64,000 nt of DNA from Gordonia polyisoprenivorans (GTDB lineage: Bacteria; Actinomycetota; Actinomycetes; Mycobacteriales; Mycobacteriaceae). Location: NCBI RefSeq assembly GCF_017654315.1, contig NZ_CP072203.1:2232001-2296000 (forward strand), read 5' to 3'. The notes beneath the pieces were generated by a model, which saw nothing but the letters and a program-made list of their open reading frames with translations, had not been told where the DNA came from and searched no databases. The position numbers and the translations under genes are program-made. Every line of letters begins with the position of its first letter. Within the stretch, counting starts at the first letter, position 1. Positions 42,563 through 51,710 of the stretch are shown here, piece by piece.

Positions 42563-44401
42563 TCACGGCCGTGCCGACTGCTCGTAGATTCTCTCGATCA
42601 GTCCCTCGTACTTGCTTGCGACACCGCGTCGCTTGAGCTTCATCGTCGGGGTGAGTTCCTCGGAGTCGGGCAACCACTCGGCGTCGAGGAGACGGTAGGC
42701 CTTGATCTGTTCGACACGCGAGAGTCGCGCGTTCGCCTGCTCCACGGCCTCGGCGATGAGCTGCTTGAGCTCCGGATCGTCGACCAGGTCCGACAATGCG
42801 GCATCGGCACGGCCACGTTGGGTGGCGAAGGTCCGCGCCGAATCGGGGTCGAGCACCAGAAGCGCCACGTTGTAGGGGCGGCGGTCACCGATGACACAGG
42901 CCTGCCCGATCAGCGGGGACGCACTCTTCAGGGTCCCCTCGATGTTGGCCGGCGACATGTTCTTTCCCGCCGCGTTGATGATGAGTTCCTTCTTGCGGTC
43001 GACGATGCTCACCCATCCGTCGTCATCGATGACGGCGATGTCGCCGGTGTGCAGCCAGCCGTGCGCGTCGATGGCCTCGGCGGTCTTCTCGGGAGTCTTG
43101 CGGTAGCCCTTCATGACATGGGGTCCGCGGAGCAACAGTTCGCCGTCGTCGGCGAGTTTCGCCTCGGTTCCCGGCTGCGCGATACCGACTTTCCCGATCC
43201 GGATGTCGGTGGGCAGGTTGGTGAAGCCCAGAGCGCCGGTCTCCGACATGCCGAAGCCCTCTTGGAGCGGAAGACCGAGTGCGAGAAAGAATTCGTGCAC
43301 CGCGGGCGCAATCGGCGCCGCACCGGTCATGAGGAGCGCGACGCGATCGAAACCCAGCTGGGTCCGCAACGGTGCGAGGATCTCGGCATCGGCCTCGGCA
43401 ACCCGGTCGGCGAGATCACCCGGCACCTCCTCGTGTCGCTGCTCGATCCGAACCTTCTCGATGGCGGCGTCCACCGCGGCGAGGGTGGTCGCCCGTGAAC
43501 CATCCGGCAGGGCATCGAATTTCGCGAGGAGCGAGGCGCGCAGCTTCTCCCAGATCCGGGGGACGCCGAGAAACCACGACGGATGGGTCTCGGCGACCGC
43601 GGCGAACACCGACGACGCGTTCGCGACTGTCGTGATCGGCCATCCGGTAGCCGTTGCCAGGTAGTGCGAGAACACCCGGTCTGCTGCGTGTGCGGTCGGC
43701 AGGTAGGAGATCGCTGCACCCTCGACGGCGAAGGGGAAACGCAGATTACAGGTGTGCATGACGAACATGAGATTGGCGTGCGTGAGCTCCACGCCCTTGG
43801 GGTCGCCGGTCGTCCCCGAGGTGTAGATGAGCGTGGCGACATCGTCGGACCGGACTGCGCCCCACGTTGATTCGAAATCGAATCCGTCCGGCCGGCGGCT
43901 CCGGAGCTCGTCAAGGGTGCTCACCCGGGCCGCGCCCACCGCATCGTTGCCGTCGACGGAATCGACGACGACCACATGCGCCAGTCGCGGAGCCGCCGCC
44001 GCTCCGATCGCCGAGAGGAAGCGGGATTCGGTCACCAGCACCGTGTTCTCGGCGTTGCCGAACAGATAACTGATCTGCTCGGGCGCCGAGGTCAGGTAGA
44101 TCGAGAACGGCGTCGCACCCAGATGCAGGGTCGCCATGTCGATGATGTGGAACTCCGGACAGTTGGGCAGCATGATCGCCACGGTGTCGCCCCGCCCGAC
44201 GCCGAGATCGGCCAACCCGGCGGCCACCTCTGCCACGATCCTCGCGTAGTCGTTCCACGACAACGACTTCTCGGTGCCGAAGTCATACAGTGCGAGCCGG
44301 TCGCCGCGGTCGGCGACGGTGGCCTGGAATGCCGCCGGGATCGTGGCGGCGGCAACTCCGGGTGCGGCCTGTGGAGTACGGGTGTCGGTGCTCTGGGACA
44401 T
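42563..44401 (-). CDS. Long-chain acyl-CoA synthetase (FadD15-like)
   Basis: 612-residue AMP-forming ligase of the long-chain type. P-loop LIYTSGTTGDPKG near 195, VFSHYLATATGWPITTV, A5 EGFGMSETGALGFTN, A7 WLHTGDIAVIDDDGWV, hinge DRKKELIINAAGKNMSPANIE, and C-terminal ELTPTMKLKRRGV with the Lys typical of this FACS subgroup. ATG 44401 follows GAGG. Located 92 bp downstream of the Baeyer-Villiger monooxygenase gene on the same strand, so probably cotranscribed; it could activate acids released after ester cleavage. Confidence 0.92.
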   Translation of the reverse strand: MSQSTDTRTPQAAPGVAAATIPAAFQATVADRGDRLALYDFGTEKSLSWNDYARIVAEVAAGLADLGVGRGDTVAIMLPNCPEFHIIDMATLHLGATPFSIYLTSAPEQISYLFGNAENTVLVTESRFLSAIGAAAAPRLAHVVVVDSVDGNDAVGAARVSTLDELRSRRPDGFDFESTWGAVRSDDVATLIYTSGTTGDPKGVELTHANLMFVMHTCNLRFPFAVEGAAISYLPTAHAADRVFSHYLATATGWPITTVANASSVFAAVAETHPSWFLGVPRIWEKLRASLLAKFDALPDGSRATTLAAVDAAIEKVRIEQRHEEVPGDLADRVAEADAEILAPLRTQLGFDRVALLMTGAAPIAPAVHEFFLALGLPLQEGFGMSETGALGFTNLPTDIRIGKVGIAQPGTEAKLADDGELLLRGPHVMKGYRKTPEKTAEAIDAHGWLHTGDIAVIDDDGWVSIVDRKKELIINAAGKNMSPANIEGTLKSASPLIGQACVIGDRRPYNVALLVLDPDSARTFATQRGRADAALSDLVDDPELKQLIAEAVEQANARLSRVEQIKAYRLLDAEWLPDSEELTPTMKLKRRGVASKYEGLIERIYEQSARP

Positions 44402-44493
44402 GGGGACGTGACCTCGCTGCTCGTGGTGGCGATGGATCTTCGGTGGGATCGAGATGTGGGGGTGGGGTGGGGCATGCCCTACCGGGACATTCC

Positions 44494-46524
44494 CTATTGG
44501 GGCGAGGTGACCGTTGTCGATTCGGTGGCATGCTCTGCCGCCGATCCGTTGCGGGGGGTGACGATGAAATCCGATGGCTCCGGTTCGTGGACGCGATCCC
44601 AGTAGTCGACGTAGCGCCACGGGCTGTTCGTCACGATCCGCCCGCGGGCATTGCGGTAATAGGTGGTGGTACCGCCGAAGTCCCACACCGTGTGCGCGAG
44701 TGCGTCGTCGAGCTCCTCGTTGTAGGAGTCGTGGGATTCCTGGCGCACCTCGATGGTGGCGAGGTCGTCATCGATCATCGAGCTGATCAACGCGGTGACG
44801 TGTTGTACCTGCATCTCGGTGCCCGCGATCACTGTGCCGCCGTGCCCGGTGTTGGTGTTCGGGCCGTACAGGCAGAAGAAGTTGGGGAACCCGGGAACCG
44901 AGATGCCCAGAAAGGCGCGGCCGTCGCCCTCGCCCCACACCTCTCGGAGTGTGTGCCCGCCTCGGCCTCGCACGGTGAGTGACGCGAGGACGTCGACCGC
45001 CTTGAAACCTGTTGCCAGCACCAGGATGTCGGCCTCGTGATCGGTGCCGTCGACCGTTCGGACGCCGGTCTCGGTGATCTTCTCGATGCCGTCGGTGACG
45101 AGTACGACGTCGTCGCGGGTCAGTGATCGGAACCAGCCGGCATCGATCAGCAGGCGTTTTCCGTACGGCGGATAGTCGGGCACGCTGCGGGCCAGCACGT
45201 CCGGGTGCTCGGCGAGCTCGTGCTCGATGTAGGCGGTGAGTTGCGCGCGAAGCCGGTCGTTTCCCTTGTTGATGGCCCGACCGAGATGCGGGAACTCGGG
45301 ATCCACCTGCAGTAGACCCCACACCTTGTCACCCATGCGCCAGAACAGCCGGGCGCGATACCAGGCCAGGTAGTAGGGCACGTGCTCATTGAGGAAGTGC
45401 ACGGCGGCCGACACATCGGCACCCTTGAGAGGATGTGGAATCGCCCACTGCGCGGTCCGTTGGAAGACGCGGACCTCCTGCGCCACCTCCGCGCTTGCGG
45501 GCACGAATTGCATGGCGCTTGCGCCGGTTCCGATGACGGCGACCCGTTTGCCCGCGAGATCGATCGAGCGATCCCAACGGGCGGTGTGCAGGGTCGGACC
45601 GCCGAAATCGGAGAGTCCGGGTAGATCGGGGATGCTCGGCTGGTTGAGGAGCCCGACGGCGCTGATGACGACGTCGGCGACGAGTGTCTCCGTCGCCTCA
45701 TCGACGTCGGCCGGTCCGATGCTGACCTCCCACTTCGAGGTGGCCTCGTCGAACTGCGCCTCGTGGACGAGCGTGCTCAGCCGAGTGTTGGCCAGGACGC
45801 CGTGACGCTGCGCCAGGGTGCGCCAGTAGTCGGCGAGCTCGCTTTGCGGTGCGAAGTAACTCGACCAGTCCGGCTTGGGATCGAACGACAGGGCATAGAG
45901 GTAGCTCGGGGTGTCGACCCCGCACCCCGGATAGAAGTTCTCGTGCCACGTGCCGCCGACGTCGGGGTTCTTGTCGACGACGGTGTAGGCGATACCGGCC
46001 TGCGCCAGACGCACTGCCATCGCCAACCCCGAGATGCCGGCGCCGATGATCAGGACCCGGAAGCCCGACCGAGGCGTCGACTGCGGTTCGCTGTGACGGG
46101 CATAGATTCCCATCTCCTCACCGAGCAGACGACCGTAATCCGCGGGGATCGAATCGTGCAGCATCACCGACAGGGCGGCCGAAAGTCGCTCGGGTTCCGG
46201 CAGATCGGCCGGCGGTTGCAACGTTCCGTCCCGCCAGGCGATGAGCACCTCGGCCGCTTCCGTGCGTATCCGCGCTGCGCACTCGTCGTCGAACCCGCCC
46301 GAATCGTGATCGCCGAGGTCCCTCGGGGCGGTGGGGAGATACGGCTCCGAGATCCAGCGGTCGTCGTCGGTGAGCAGGGCGAGCGAGCCGAGCAGGATCG
46401 GCAGATTCGCCTCGGCGAGGGCATCGGTCAGTTCCGCGTCGGTGAAATCGGGCGTCGGGGTGAACGCGCCCGACGGCTGATGTCCGGAGCGGAGTTTCTT
46501 CGATTGGGGTCTGGACTGCACCAT
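44494..46524 (-). CDS. Baeyer-Villiger monooxygenase (HAPMO-like, long N-terminus)
   Basis: 676-residue flavoprotein inserting oxygen next to a ketone to make an ester or lactone. After an N-terminal extension of ~155 residues (LTDALAEANLPILLGSLALL, as in 4-hydroxyacetophenone monooxygenase) come FAD motif IGAGISGLAMAVRLAQAG, type I fingerprint FGGPTLHTARWD (FxGxxxHxxxWD) near 306, NADPH motif VIGTGASAMQF near 323, and a second segment ILVLATGFKAVDVL. ATG 46524 lies exactly 7 nt after TATGGT and the upstream ATG overlaps the promoter element, so the mRNA is probably leaderless. Divergent from an alpha/beta hydrolase gene that could open the ester product. Confidence 0.9.
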   Translation of the reverse strand: MVQSRPQSKKLRSGHQPSGAFTPTPDFTDAELTDALAEANLPILLGSLALLTDDDRWISEPYLPTAPRDLGDHDSGGFDDECAARIRTEAAEVLIAWRDGTLQPPADLPEPERLSAALSVMLHDSIPADYGRLLGEEMGIYARHSEPQSTPRSGFRVLIIGAGISGLAMAVRLAQAGIAYTVVDKNPDVGGTWHENFYPGCGVDTPSYLYALSFDPKPDWSSYFAPQSELADYWRTLAQRHGVLANTRLSTLVHEAQFDEATSKWEVSIGPADVDEATETLVADVVISAVGLLNQPSIPDLPGLSDFGGPTLHTARWDRSIDLAGKRVAVIGTGASAMQFVPASAEVAQEVRVFQRTAQWAIPHPLKGADVSAAVHFLNEHVPYYLAWYRARLFWRMGDKVWGLLQVDPEFPHLGRAINKGNDRLRAQLTAYIEHELAEHPDVLARSVPDYPPYGKRLLIDAGWFRSLTRDDVVLVTDGIEKITETGVRTVDGTDHEADILVLATGFKAVDVLASLTVRGRGGHTLREVWGEGDGRAFLGISVPGFPNFFCLYGPNTNTGHGGTVIAGTEMQVQHVTALISSMIDDDLATIEVRQESHDSYNEELDDALAHTVWDFGGTTTYYRNARGRIVTNSPWRYVDYWDRVHEPEPSDFIVTPRNGSAAEHATESTTVTSPQ

Positions 46525-46531
46525 ACGTGCG

Positions 46532-46547
46532 ACCATACAATCTGTTC
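46532..46547 (-). promoter_or_regulatory. Shared element GAACAGATTGTATGGT, monooxygenase promoter
   Basis: Minus strand. TATGGT is the -10, followed by 7 nt and ATG 46524. The wider context (CGTCTGAACA, then ATTGTATG) matches the aldehyde dehydrogenase promoter at 59598-59620 in 21 of 23 positions. Confidence 0.7.
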
Positions 46548-46615
46548 AGACGTGGTGTCAATCACAGTCCACTCCGAATGTGGAGGACGGATGCCGCCGG
46601 TGAAGAGGAGAACCC

Positions 46616-47551
46616 ATGGGGCAGACCCGCCCGACAACCATGCTTTCCCGACGACGGACCGCGGTGCGCGAGCGTCGGCTCGTCGTCGGTTCGCATCGCA
46701 CGAGGGTGTTGGAGTCCGACGGCGACGGACCGCTGTTGCTGTTGTTGCACGGCTTCGCCGACAGTGCCGACACCTGGCGAGATCTGTTGGAAGTATTGGG
46801 CTCTCGCGGAATCCGTGCGGCCGCGGTGGACCTTCCGGGATTCGGTCGGGCCTCGGGGATCTCCCGGGACGGACGTCTGCTGGAGATCTACGACGACTTC
46901 GTCGCCGCGGTGCTCGCCGCTCTGCGCGGTCCCGACGACCCACCGGCGATCGTCGTCGGCAACTCGATGGGCGCCACCGTCGCGGTGCGCGCGGCCACGG
47001 CGCGCGACGACGTCGCCGCCGCGGTGGCGCTCGCGCCCGCCGGGCTCGGGTTCCGGCCCGCGCTGCACCACGCCAGTGACGCGATCGACCATCTGCTGCC
47101 GATGCTTCGGGTCGCCTATCGGGTTCCCTATCCCGCGGTGGCCGTCCAGGGGGCGATCGCCGTCTACTACCGTGTCCGCCTTGCGCACGGCGCGCGCAAT
47201 GCGTGGCGCTTCGGCTCACACTTCCGCGGCATGGGGGAGTTCCGTCGCGTCGGCGTACTGGGCCGGCGACTCATGGCCGAGATACAGCAGGGAGTGTGGT
47301 CCGTCGACGATTTCCGGCGGCCGATCACGCTCGTCTGGGGGTCGGCCGACCCGGTGTGCGACGTCCGTGGCGCGGACGCCTTCATCGAGGCCGTCCCCGG
47401 TACCCGGCTGGTGATGATTCCCGGTGCCGGCCACCTACCCCAGATCGACGCGCCGGAACGCGTCGCCGACATTCTCGCCGAGGTCGCAGCAGCGTCCGAC
47501 CTCGCCGCTCCTGGCTCGCAACCGATGGATCGAAAGGGCAACCGACGGTGA
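46616..47551 (+). CDS. Alpha/beta-fold hydrolase
   Basis: 311-residue serine hydrolase. Oxyanion segment LLLLHGFADSADTW near 41-54, nucleophile elbow VVGNSMGATVAV (GNSMG; Ser near 119), acidic residue in VWGSADPVCD and His in IPGAGHLPQID. AGGAG lies 5 nt before the ATG. Divergent from the Baeyer-Villiger monooxygenase, sharing its operator region, so it may hydrolyse the ester or lactone product. Its stop overlaps the start of the following fusion gene (GTGA). Confidence 0.88.
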   Translation: MGQTRPTTMLSRRRTAVRERRLVVGSHRTRVLESDGDGPLLLLLHGFADSADTWRDLLEVLGSRGIRAAAVDLPGFGRASGISRDGRLLEIYDDFVAAVLAALRGPDDPPAIVVGNSMGATVAVRAATARDDVAAAVALAPAGLGFRPALHHASDAIDHLLPMLRVAYRVPYPAVAVQGAIAVYYRVRLAHGARNAWRFGSHFRGMGEFRRVGVLGRRLMAEIQQGVWSVDDFRRPITLVWGSADPVCDVRGADAFIEAVPGTRLVMIPGAGHLPQIDAPERVADILAEVAAASDLAAPGSQPMDRKGNRR

Positions 47552-50520
47552 CGAACAACGATGTGACGAACAACAACACGGCGAAGAACGACACGGCGAG
47601 CACCGACGCGGCGGACTCCCCGACGGACGACGGTCTGGGCAGCCGCATCTCGCAGGCCGTCCACACGGTCGCCAACGTGGTGGAATACCTGCGTTTCGGC
47701 GGCCTCGACACCGGCGAGGAGCCCTCGCCCTACGACGTCATGCTGCGCACGCCGCTGGTGACGTTGCGTCGCTGTTTCACCGCCGAGACCCGCAAGTCGC
47801 CCGACCGTGATCCGGTGCTGCTCGTTCCGCCGCTGATGCTCAGTGCCGATGTATGGGATGTGTCACCGTCCACCAGTGCCGTTGCGCACCTGCATAATTC
47901 CGGTATGGACCCGTGGGTCGTCGACTTCGGCGACCCGGCAGCGGAGCCTAACGGATTGCAGCGCAACGTCACCGACCACGTCCTCGCGGTGTCCGACGCC
48001 ATCGATGCCGTACGTCGAACCACCGGACGCGACGTGCACATCGGCGGCTACTCCCAGGGAGGACTCTTCTGCTACCAGGCAGCGGCGTTGCGCCGCACCG
48101 AATCGATCGCGAGTATCTTCGCGCTCGGCAGTCCGATGGAGCCGCTTTCGCTACCGGGACTCGACCTCCCGGAGGAGGTCTTCTCGGCGATCAGCACACT
48201 CGGCATCGGGGTGCTCTCGCGCACCGGCCTGCCCGGCTGGGCATCGGCGAATCTGTTCAGCTGGACCTCTCCGATCGCCACGGCCAAGCAACGCCTGCAG
48301 TACCTGATGGCACTCGGCGACCGCGACGCGTTGCTCCCACGAGAGCGTCAACGTCGCTTCCTCTCGAACGAGGGCTGGATCGCCTTCCCGGGGCCTGCCA
48401 TCGCCGAGGTCATGGAGTCGATGACCAACGACCGGTTCGTGCGGGGCGGCCTGGTCTTCGACGGCCGCGCGGTCACCATGGCCGACATCACCTGCCCGGT
48501 CCTGATCTTCACTGGCCAGTACGATGCCTTCGCGCCGCCGCGCGCGGTCCGCGACGTCGTCAAGGGTTTGCCACACACCGAGGTCTGGGAATGCACCATG
48601 CCCACCGGGCACTTCGGCCTCGGAGTGGGATCCCGGGCCAATCGGGAGACCTGGCCGACCGTCGCACGGTGGGTGGGATGGATCGGTGGCCGCAACGAGC
48701 GGCCGGAGAACCTGGCGGACGCGCGGGAAGTGGGCCTCGACGAACGCGAACCCGAGGGCGGCGGCACGGTACGGCAGCTACTGAACGCGGGCACCGAGGG
48801 CATGCTCGCGGCGCCCGGCCTGGCACGAGATGTGCTGGGACGCGCCACCGGGACGCTCGCCGAGGTCACCACCGAAGCGGTCAATCAGGTGCCCAGATTG
48901 TTGCGGTTGGAACGGGTCCGCGGATCGACGACGGTGTCCTACGGTGCGCTGCTCGCCGAGGCGTACGAGCGCGACCCCACCGCGGTCTGCCTGCTCTACC
49001 GCGGCCGTGCCCACACCCGCGCCGACGTCGCACGCGAGGTCGACGACCTGGTCCTGCGGCTGTTGTGGGTCGGCGTCCGTCGGGGCGAGTACGTCGGGGT
49101 GCTCGTTGATTCGGGGGCCGTGCTGCTCTGGACCGCAGCAGCTCTGAGTCGCATCGGTGCGGTGGCCGTGCTCCTGCGACCGGGCAGCGACATCGCCGCC
49201 GAACTGCGCATCGGGCGCGCGCGCCGCGTGCTCGTCGACGCGAGTCATCTCGACGAGGTGCGCAAGGCCGGCGTACGGACACACGTGATCGGTGGTTCCG
49301 GCAGCTCAGAGAAGTCCGGCACCGCCGAGAAGCCCAGCACCGCCGAGAAGCCCAGCACCGCCGAGAAGTCGAGTACAGCAGAGGATCTCGACAGCATCGA
49401 CACCTCCGCCGTGCGGACCCCGGACTGGTATCGGCCGAACCCGGGACGTGGTCGGGACCTGGGCTTCGTGCTCTTCGGTGACGGGCCCGACGGAATCCGG
49501 TCGATCCCGGTGACCAACCGGCGCTGGGCGCTGTCGGCGTATGGTGCCGCCTCGGCGGCCGCCCTCACCGAGTCCGACACGGTGTATTCGGCGAATGCGC
49601 TGTACCACCCATCGGGACTGCTGTTGGCCACGGCGGCGCCGGTCGCTGTGGGCGCGCGGGTGGCGCTGACCGATTCCTTTGACCCGCAGACCTTCTGGTC
49701 GGATGTGCGCCATTACGGTGCAACGGTCGTTCCGTACACGTGGAGCATGCTCCGGCTGTTGCTCGATCAACCGCCCGGTCCGGACGAGGCCTATCACCCG
49801 GTGCGGCTGTTCATCGGTTCCGGTATACCGACGACGGTCTGGCGCGACGCTCTCGAGCGATTCGCGCCCGCACAGATCCTCGAGATGTTCGTCCCGGTGC
49901 GCACCGACGCGATTCTGGCGAACATCTCCGGGCGCAAGATCGGCTCCATCGGTCGGCCACTGCCCGGCACCGCCCGGGTCGAGCTGGCAGCCATCGACCC
50001 CGATACCGGTGAATTGCGCTGTGATGGTGAGGGATACGTGCGCAAGGCCAAGCGAGGTGACCGAGGCAGGTTGCTCGTCGAGGTGGATCGCGGGCATCCG
50101 CACGCCGACGACGTGCCCATGCGCGGAGTCTTCGATGCCCATGACGCCTGGGTCGACACCGGTGAGGATTTCACCGTCGACGCCGAGGGTGACTTCTGGC
50201 CCGCGGGACGATCGTCGGACACGATCACCACCCCGGCCGGACCGTTGCGGCCCCGCGAGGTGGAGGACGCGCTGGCACGAGTGCCCGGCGTCGCAGCGGT
50301 CGCGGTGATCACGGAGCGGCGAAAAGTGCTGGCCGCCATCGCCACCAAGGCCGGCGAGGTCTTCGATTCAGGGAGAGCGCGGCTGGTGCTCGAGGGGGTC
50401 TCGGATGCTGCGGGGCGCGTCGAGATCGTCGAGGTCGAGGCGATACCACTGACCCGGTGGTATCGACCGGATGTGCCTGCACTCAGACGCCTCGTCACGC
50501 GCGCTGAACAGACTGTATAG
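47548..50520 (+). CDS. Fusion: PhaC-like alpha/beta hydrolase plus degenerate acyl-adenylating domain
   Basis: 990-residue protein. Residues ~30-400 resemble PHA synthase/lipase hydrolases: HIGGYSQGG (Ser nucleophile near 174 instead of the PhaC Cys), FTGQYDAFAPP (Asp), TMPTGHFG (His). Residues ~450-990 follow the acyl-CoA synthetase fold, but the core motifs are eroded: the P-loop reads FGDGPDGIRSIPVTN instead of TSGTTGxPK, the A5 YxxTE is VPVRTD, and the end LTRWYRPDVP has no catalytic Lys. The domains match the M. tuberculosis Rv1683 type (annotated acyl-CoA synthase plus lipase). An 18-bp repeat lies at 49309-49380. The adenylation half may only bind acyl ligand. GTG start overlaps the previous stop. 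Confidence 0.82.
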   Translation: MTNNDVTNNNTAKNDTASTDAADSPTDDGLGSRISQAVHTVANVVEYLRFGGLDTGEEPSPYDVMLRTPLVTLRRCFTAETRKSPDRDPVLLVPPLMLSADVWDVSPSTSAVAHLHNSGMDPWVVDFGDPAAEPNGLQRNVTDHVLAVSDAIDAVRRTTGRDVHIGGYSQGGLFCYQAAALRRTESIASIFALGSPMEPLSLPGLDLPEEVFSAISTLGIGVLSRTGLPGWASANLFSWTSPIATAKQRLQYLMALGDRDALLPRERQRRFLSNEGWIAFPGPAIAEVMESMTNDRFVRGGLVFDGRAVTMADITCPVLIFTGQYDAFAPPRAVRDVVKGLPHTEVWECTMPTGHFGLGVGSRANRETWPTVARWVGWIGGRNERPENLADAREVGLDEREPEGGGTVRQLLNAGTEGMLAAPGLARDVLGRATGTLAEVTTEAVNQVPRLLRLERVRGSTTVSYGALLAEAYERDPTAVCLLYRGRAHTRADVAREVDDLVLRLLWVGVRRGEYVGVLVDSGAVLLWTAAALSRIGAVAVLLRPGSDIAAELRIGRARRVLVDASHLDEVRKAGVRTHVIGGSGSSEKSGTAEKPSTAEKPSTAEKSSTAEDLDSIDTSAVRTPDWYRPNPGRGRDLGFVLFGDGPDGIRSIPVTNRRWALSAYGAASAAALTESDTVYSANALYHPSGLLLATAAPVAVGARVALTDSFDPQTFWSDVRHYGATVVPYTWSMLRLLLDQPPGPDEAYHPVRLFIGSGIPTTVWRDALERFAPAQILEMFVPVRTDAILANISGRKIGSIGRPLPGTARVELAAIDPDTGELRCDGEGYVRKAKRGDRGRLLVEVDRGHPHADDVPMRGVFDAHDAWVDTGEDFTVDAEGDFWPAGRSSDTITTPAGPLRPREVEDALARVPGVAAVAVITERRKVLAAIATKAGEVFDSGRARLVLEGVSDAAGRVEIVEVEAIPLTRWYRPDVPALRRLVTRAEQTV
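49309..49380 (+). repeat. In-frame 18-bp repeats (EKPSTA) in fusion protein
   Basis: Four 18-bp units encoding E-K-x-x-T-A, forming a charged, probably flexible loop in the adenylating-fold half. Units 2 and 3 are identical, so slippage variation is expected. Confidence 0.85.
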
Positions 50521-50521
50521 A
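50506..50521 (+). promoter_or_regulatory. Shared element GAACAGACTGTATAGA, promoter of acyl-CoA dehydrogenase pair
   Basis: Overlaps the stop codon of the fusion gene. The -10 is less exact than the others (TATAGA, or TAGGAT a few bases later). ATG 50526 would lie at or before the transcription start, so ATG 50541 is preferred. Confidence 0.55.
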
Positions 50522-50540
50522 TAGGATGTATGTTTCACTC

Positions 50541-51710
50541 ATGACGAACGACACACGATCCCCGGTACGCCGGGTCTACGAGACAGAGCACGAGGATTTC
50601 CGCGCCAGCTTCCGCCGATTCCTGGACACGCGGGTGGTACCCGACTATGCGAAATGGGAAGCCGAAGGGCTGTTTCCCCGAGAAGTGTTCGCCGAGGCCG
50701 GATCTCACGGATTCCTGGGAATGGCTATCGATGAGGAATACGGCGGAGGAGGAGTCGACGACTTCCGGTTCAACGCGGTGATGGCCGAGGAGGTCGCCGA
50801 CGCCGGGGTGATGTCGTTCGGTATCAACCTGCACAACGACATCTGCGTTCCGTATTTCCTGCGGTACTGCACCCCAGAACAGCGGGCGCGTTGGCTGCCC
50901 GGTCTGGCCTCCGGTGAACTGATCGCTGCCATCGCGATGACCGAGCCGGGTACCGGCTCGGATCTCGCAGGCATCACCGCGGTCGCGGTGCGCGAGGGTG
51001 ATCATTACGTTCTCAACGGCTCGAAGACATTCATCTCCAACGGGATCAACGCCGATGTGGTCATCGTGGCAGCCCGCACCGAGACCGGCGACCGGCACAA
51101 CGGACTGTCGTTGATGGTCGTCGAGCGTGGGATGGCCGGATTCGAGCGAGGCCGCAATCTCGACAAGATCGGGATGCACGCCCAGGACACCGCGGAATTG
51201 TCGTTCACAAATGTCCGGGTCCCGGTGGACAACGTGCTCGGGGAGCCGGGCAGCGGGTTCCGGCAGCTGGTGTCGAATCTGCCTCAGGAGCGGATGACGA
51301 TCGCGGTGGCGAGCACCGCCGCCGCCAACCGGGCGGTGGAATTGGCCCGCGATCACATCATGACGCGCACCGCGTTCGGTAAGCCGTTGGCCGCCAACCA
51401 GAATTCGCGGTTCACCCTGGCCGATGCCCATGTGCAGGTCCAGGTCGTTCGTGCGTTCGTCGACGAATGCCTACGGGATCACGCCACCGGTGAGCTCGGC
51501 GCGGATCGGGCCGCCATGGCGAAACTCGCGGCGACCGAGGTGCAGGGACGCGTCGTCGATGCATGCCTGCAGATGTTCGGCGGATACGGCTACATGGCCG
51601 AGTACCCGATCGCACGTGCCTATGTCGATGCGCGGGTCCAGCGCATCTACGGCGGGACGAGCGAGATCATGAAGGAGATCGTGGGCAAGTCGATGGGACT
51701 GACCGCATGA
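50541..51710 (+). CDS. Acyl-CoA dehydrogenase
   Basis: 389-residue flavoprotein. IAAIAMTEPGTGSDLAG and YVLNGSKTFISNGINADVVIV in the beta domain; LPQERMTIAV carries the likely catalytic Glu; RTAFGKPLAANQNSRFTLAD; C-terminal CLQMFGGYGYMAEYPIARAY and IYGGTSEIMKEIVGKSMGL. Closely similar to the enzyme at 40556. First gene of a pair with the next dehydrogenase, coupled by ATGA overlap; such pairs can form heteromeric enzymes in steroid side-chain catabolism (known for alpha2beta2 FadE complexes), though both here keep the active-site Glu. Confidence 0.92.
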   Translation: MTNDTRSPVRRVYETEHEDFRASFRRFLDTRVVPDYAKWEAEGLFPREVFAEAGSHGFLGMAIDEEYGGGGVDDFRFNAVMAEEVADAGVMSFGINLHNDICVPYFLRYCTPEQRARWLPGLASGELIAAIAMTEPGTGSDLAGITAVAVREGDHYVLNGSKTFISNGINADVVIVAARTETGDRHNGLSLMVVERGMAGFERGRNLDKIGMHAQDTAELSFTNVRVPVDNVLGEPGSGFRQLVSNLPQERMTIAVASTAAANRAVELARDHIMTRTAFGKPLAANQNSRFTLADAHVQVQVVRAFVDECLRDHATGELGADRAAMAKLAATEVQGRVVDACLQMFGGYGYMAEYPIARAYVDARVQRIYGGTSEIMKEIVGKSMGLTA

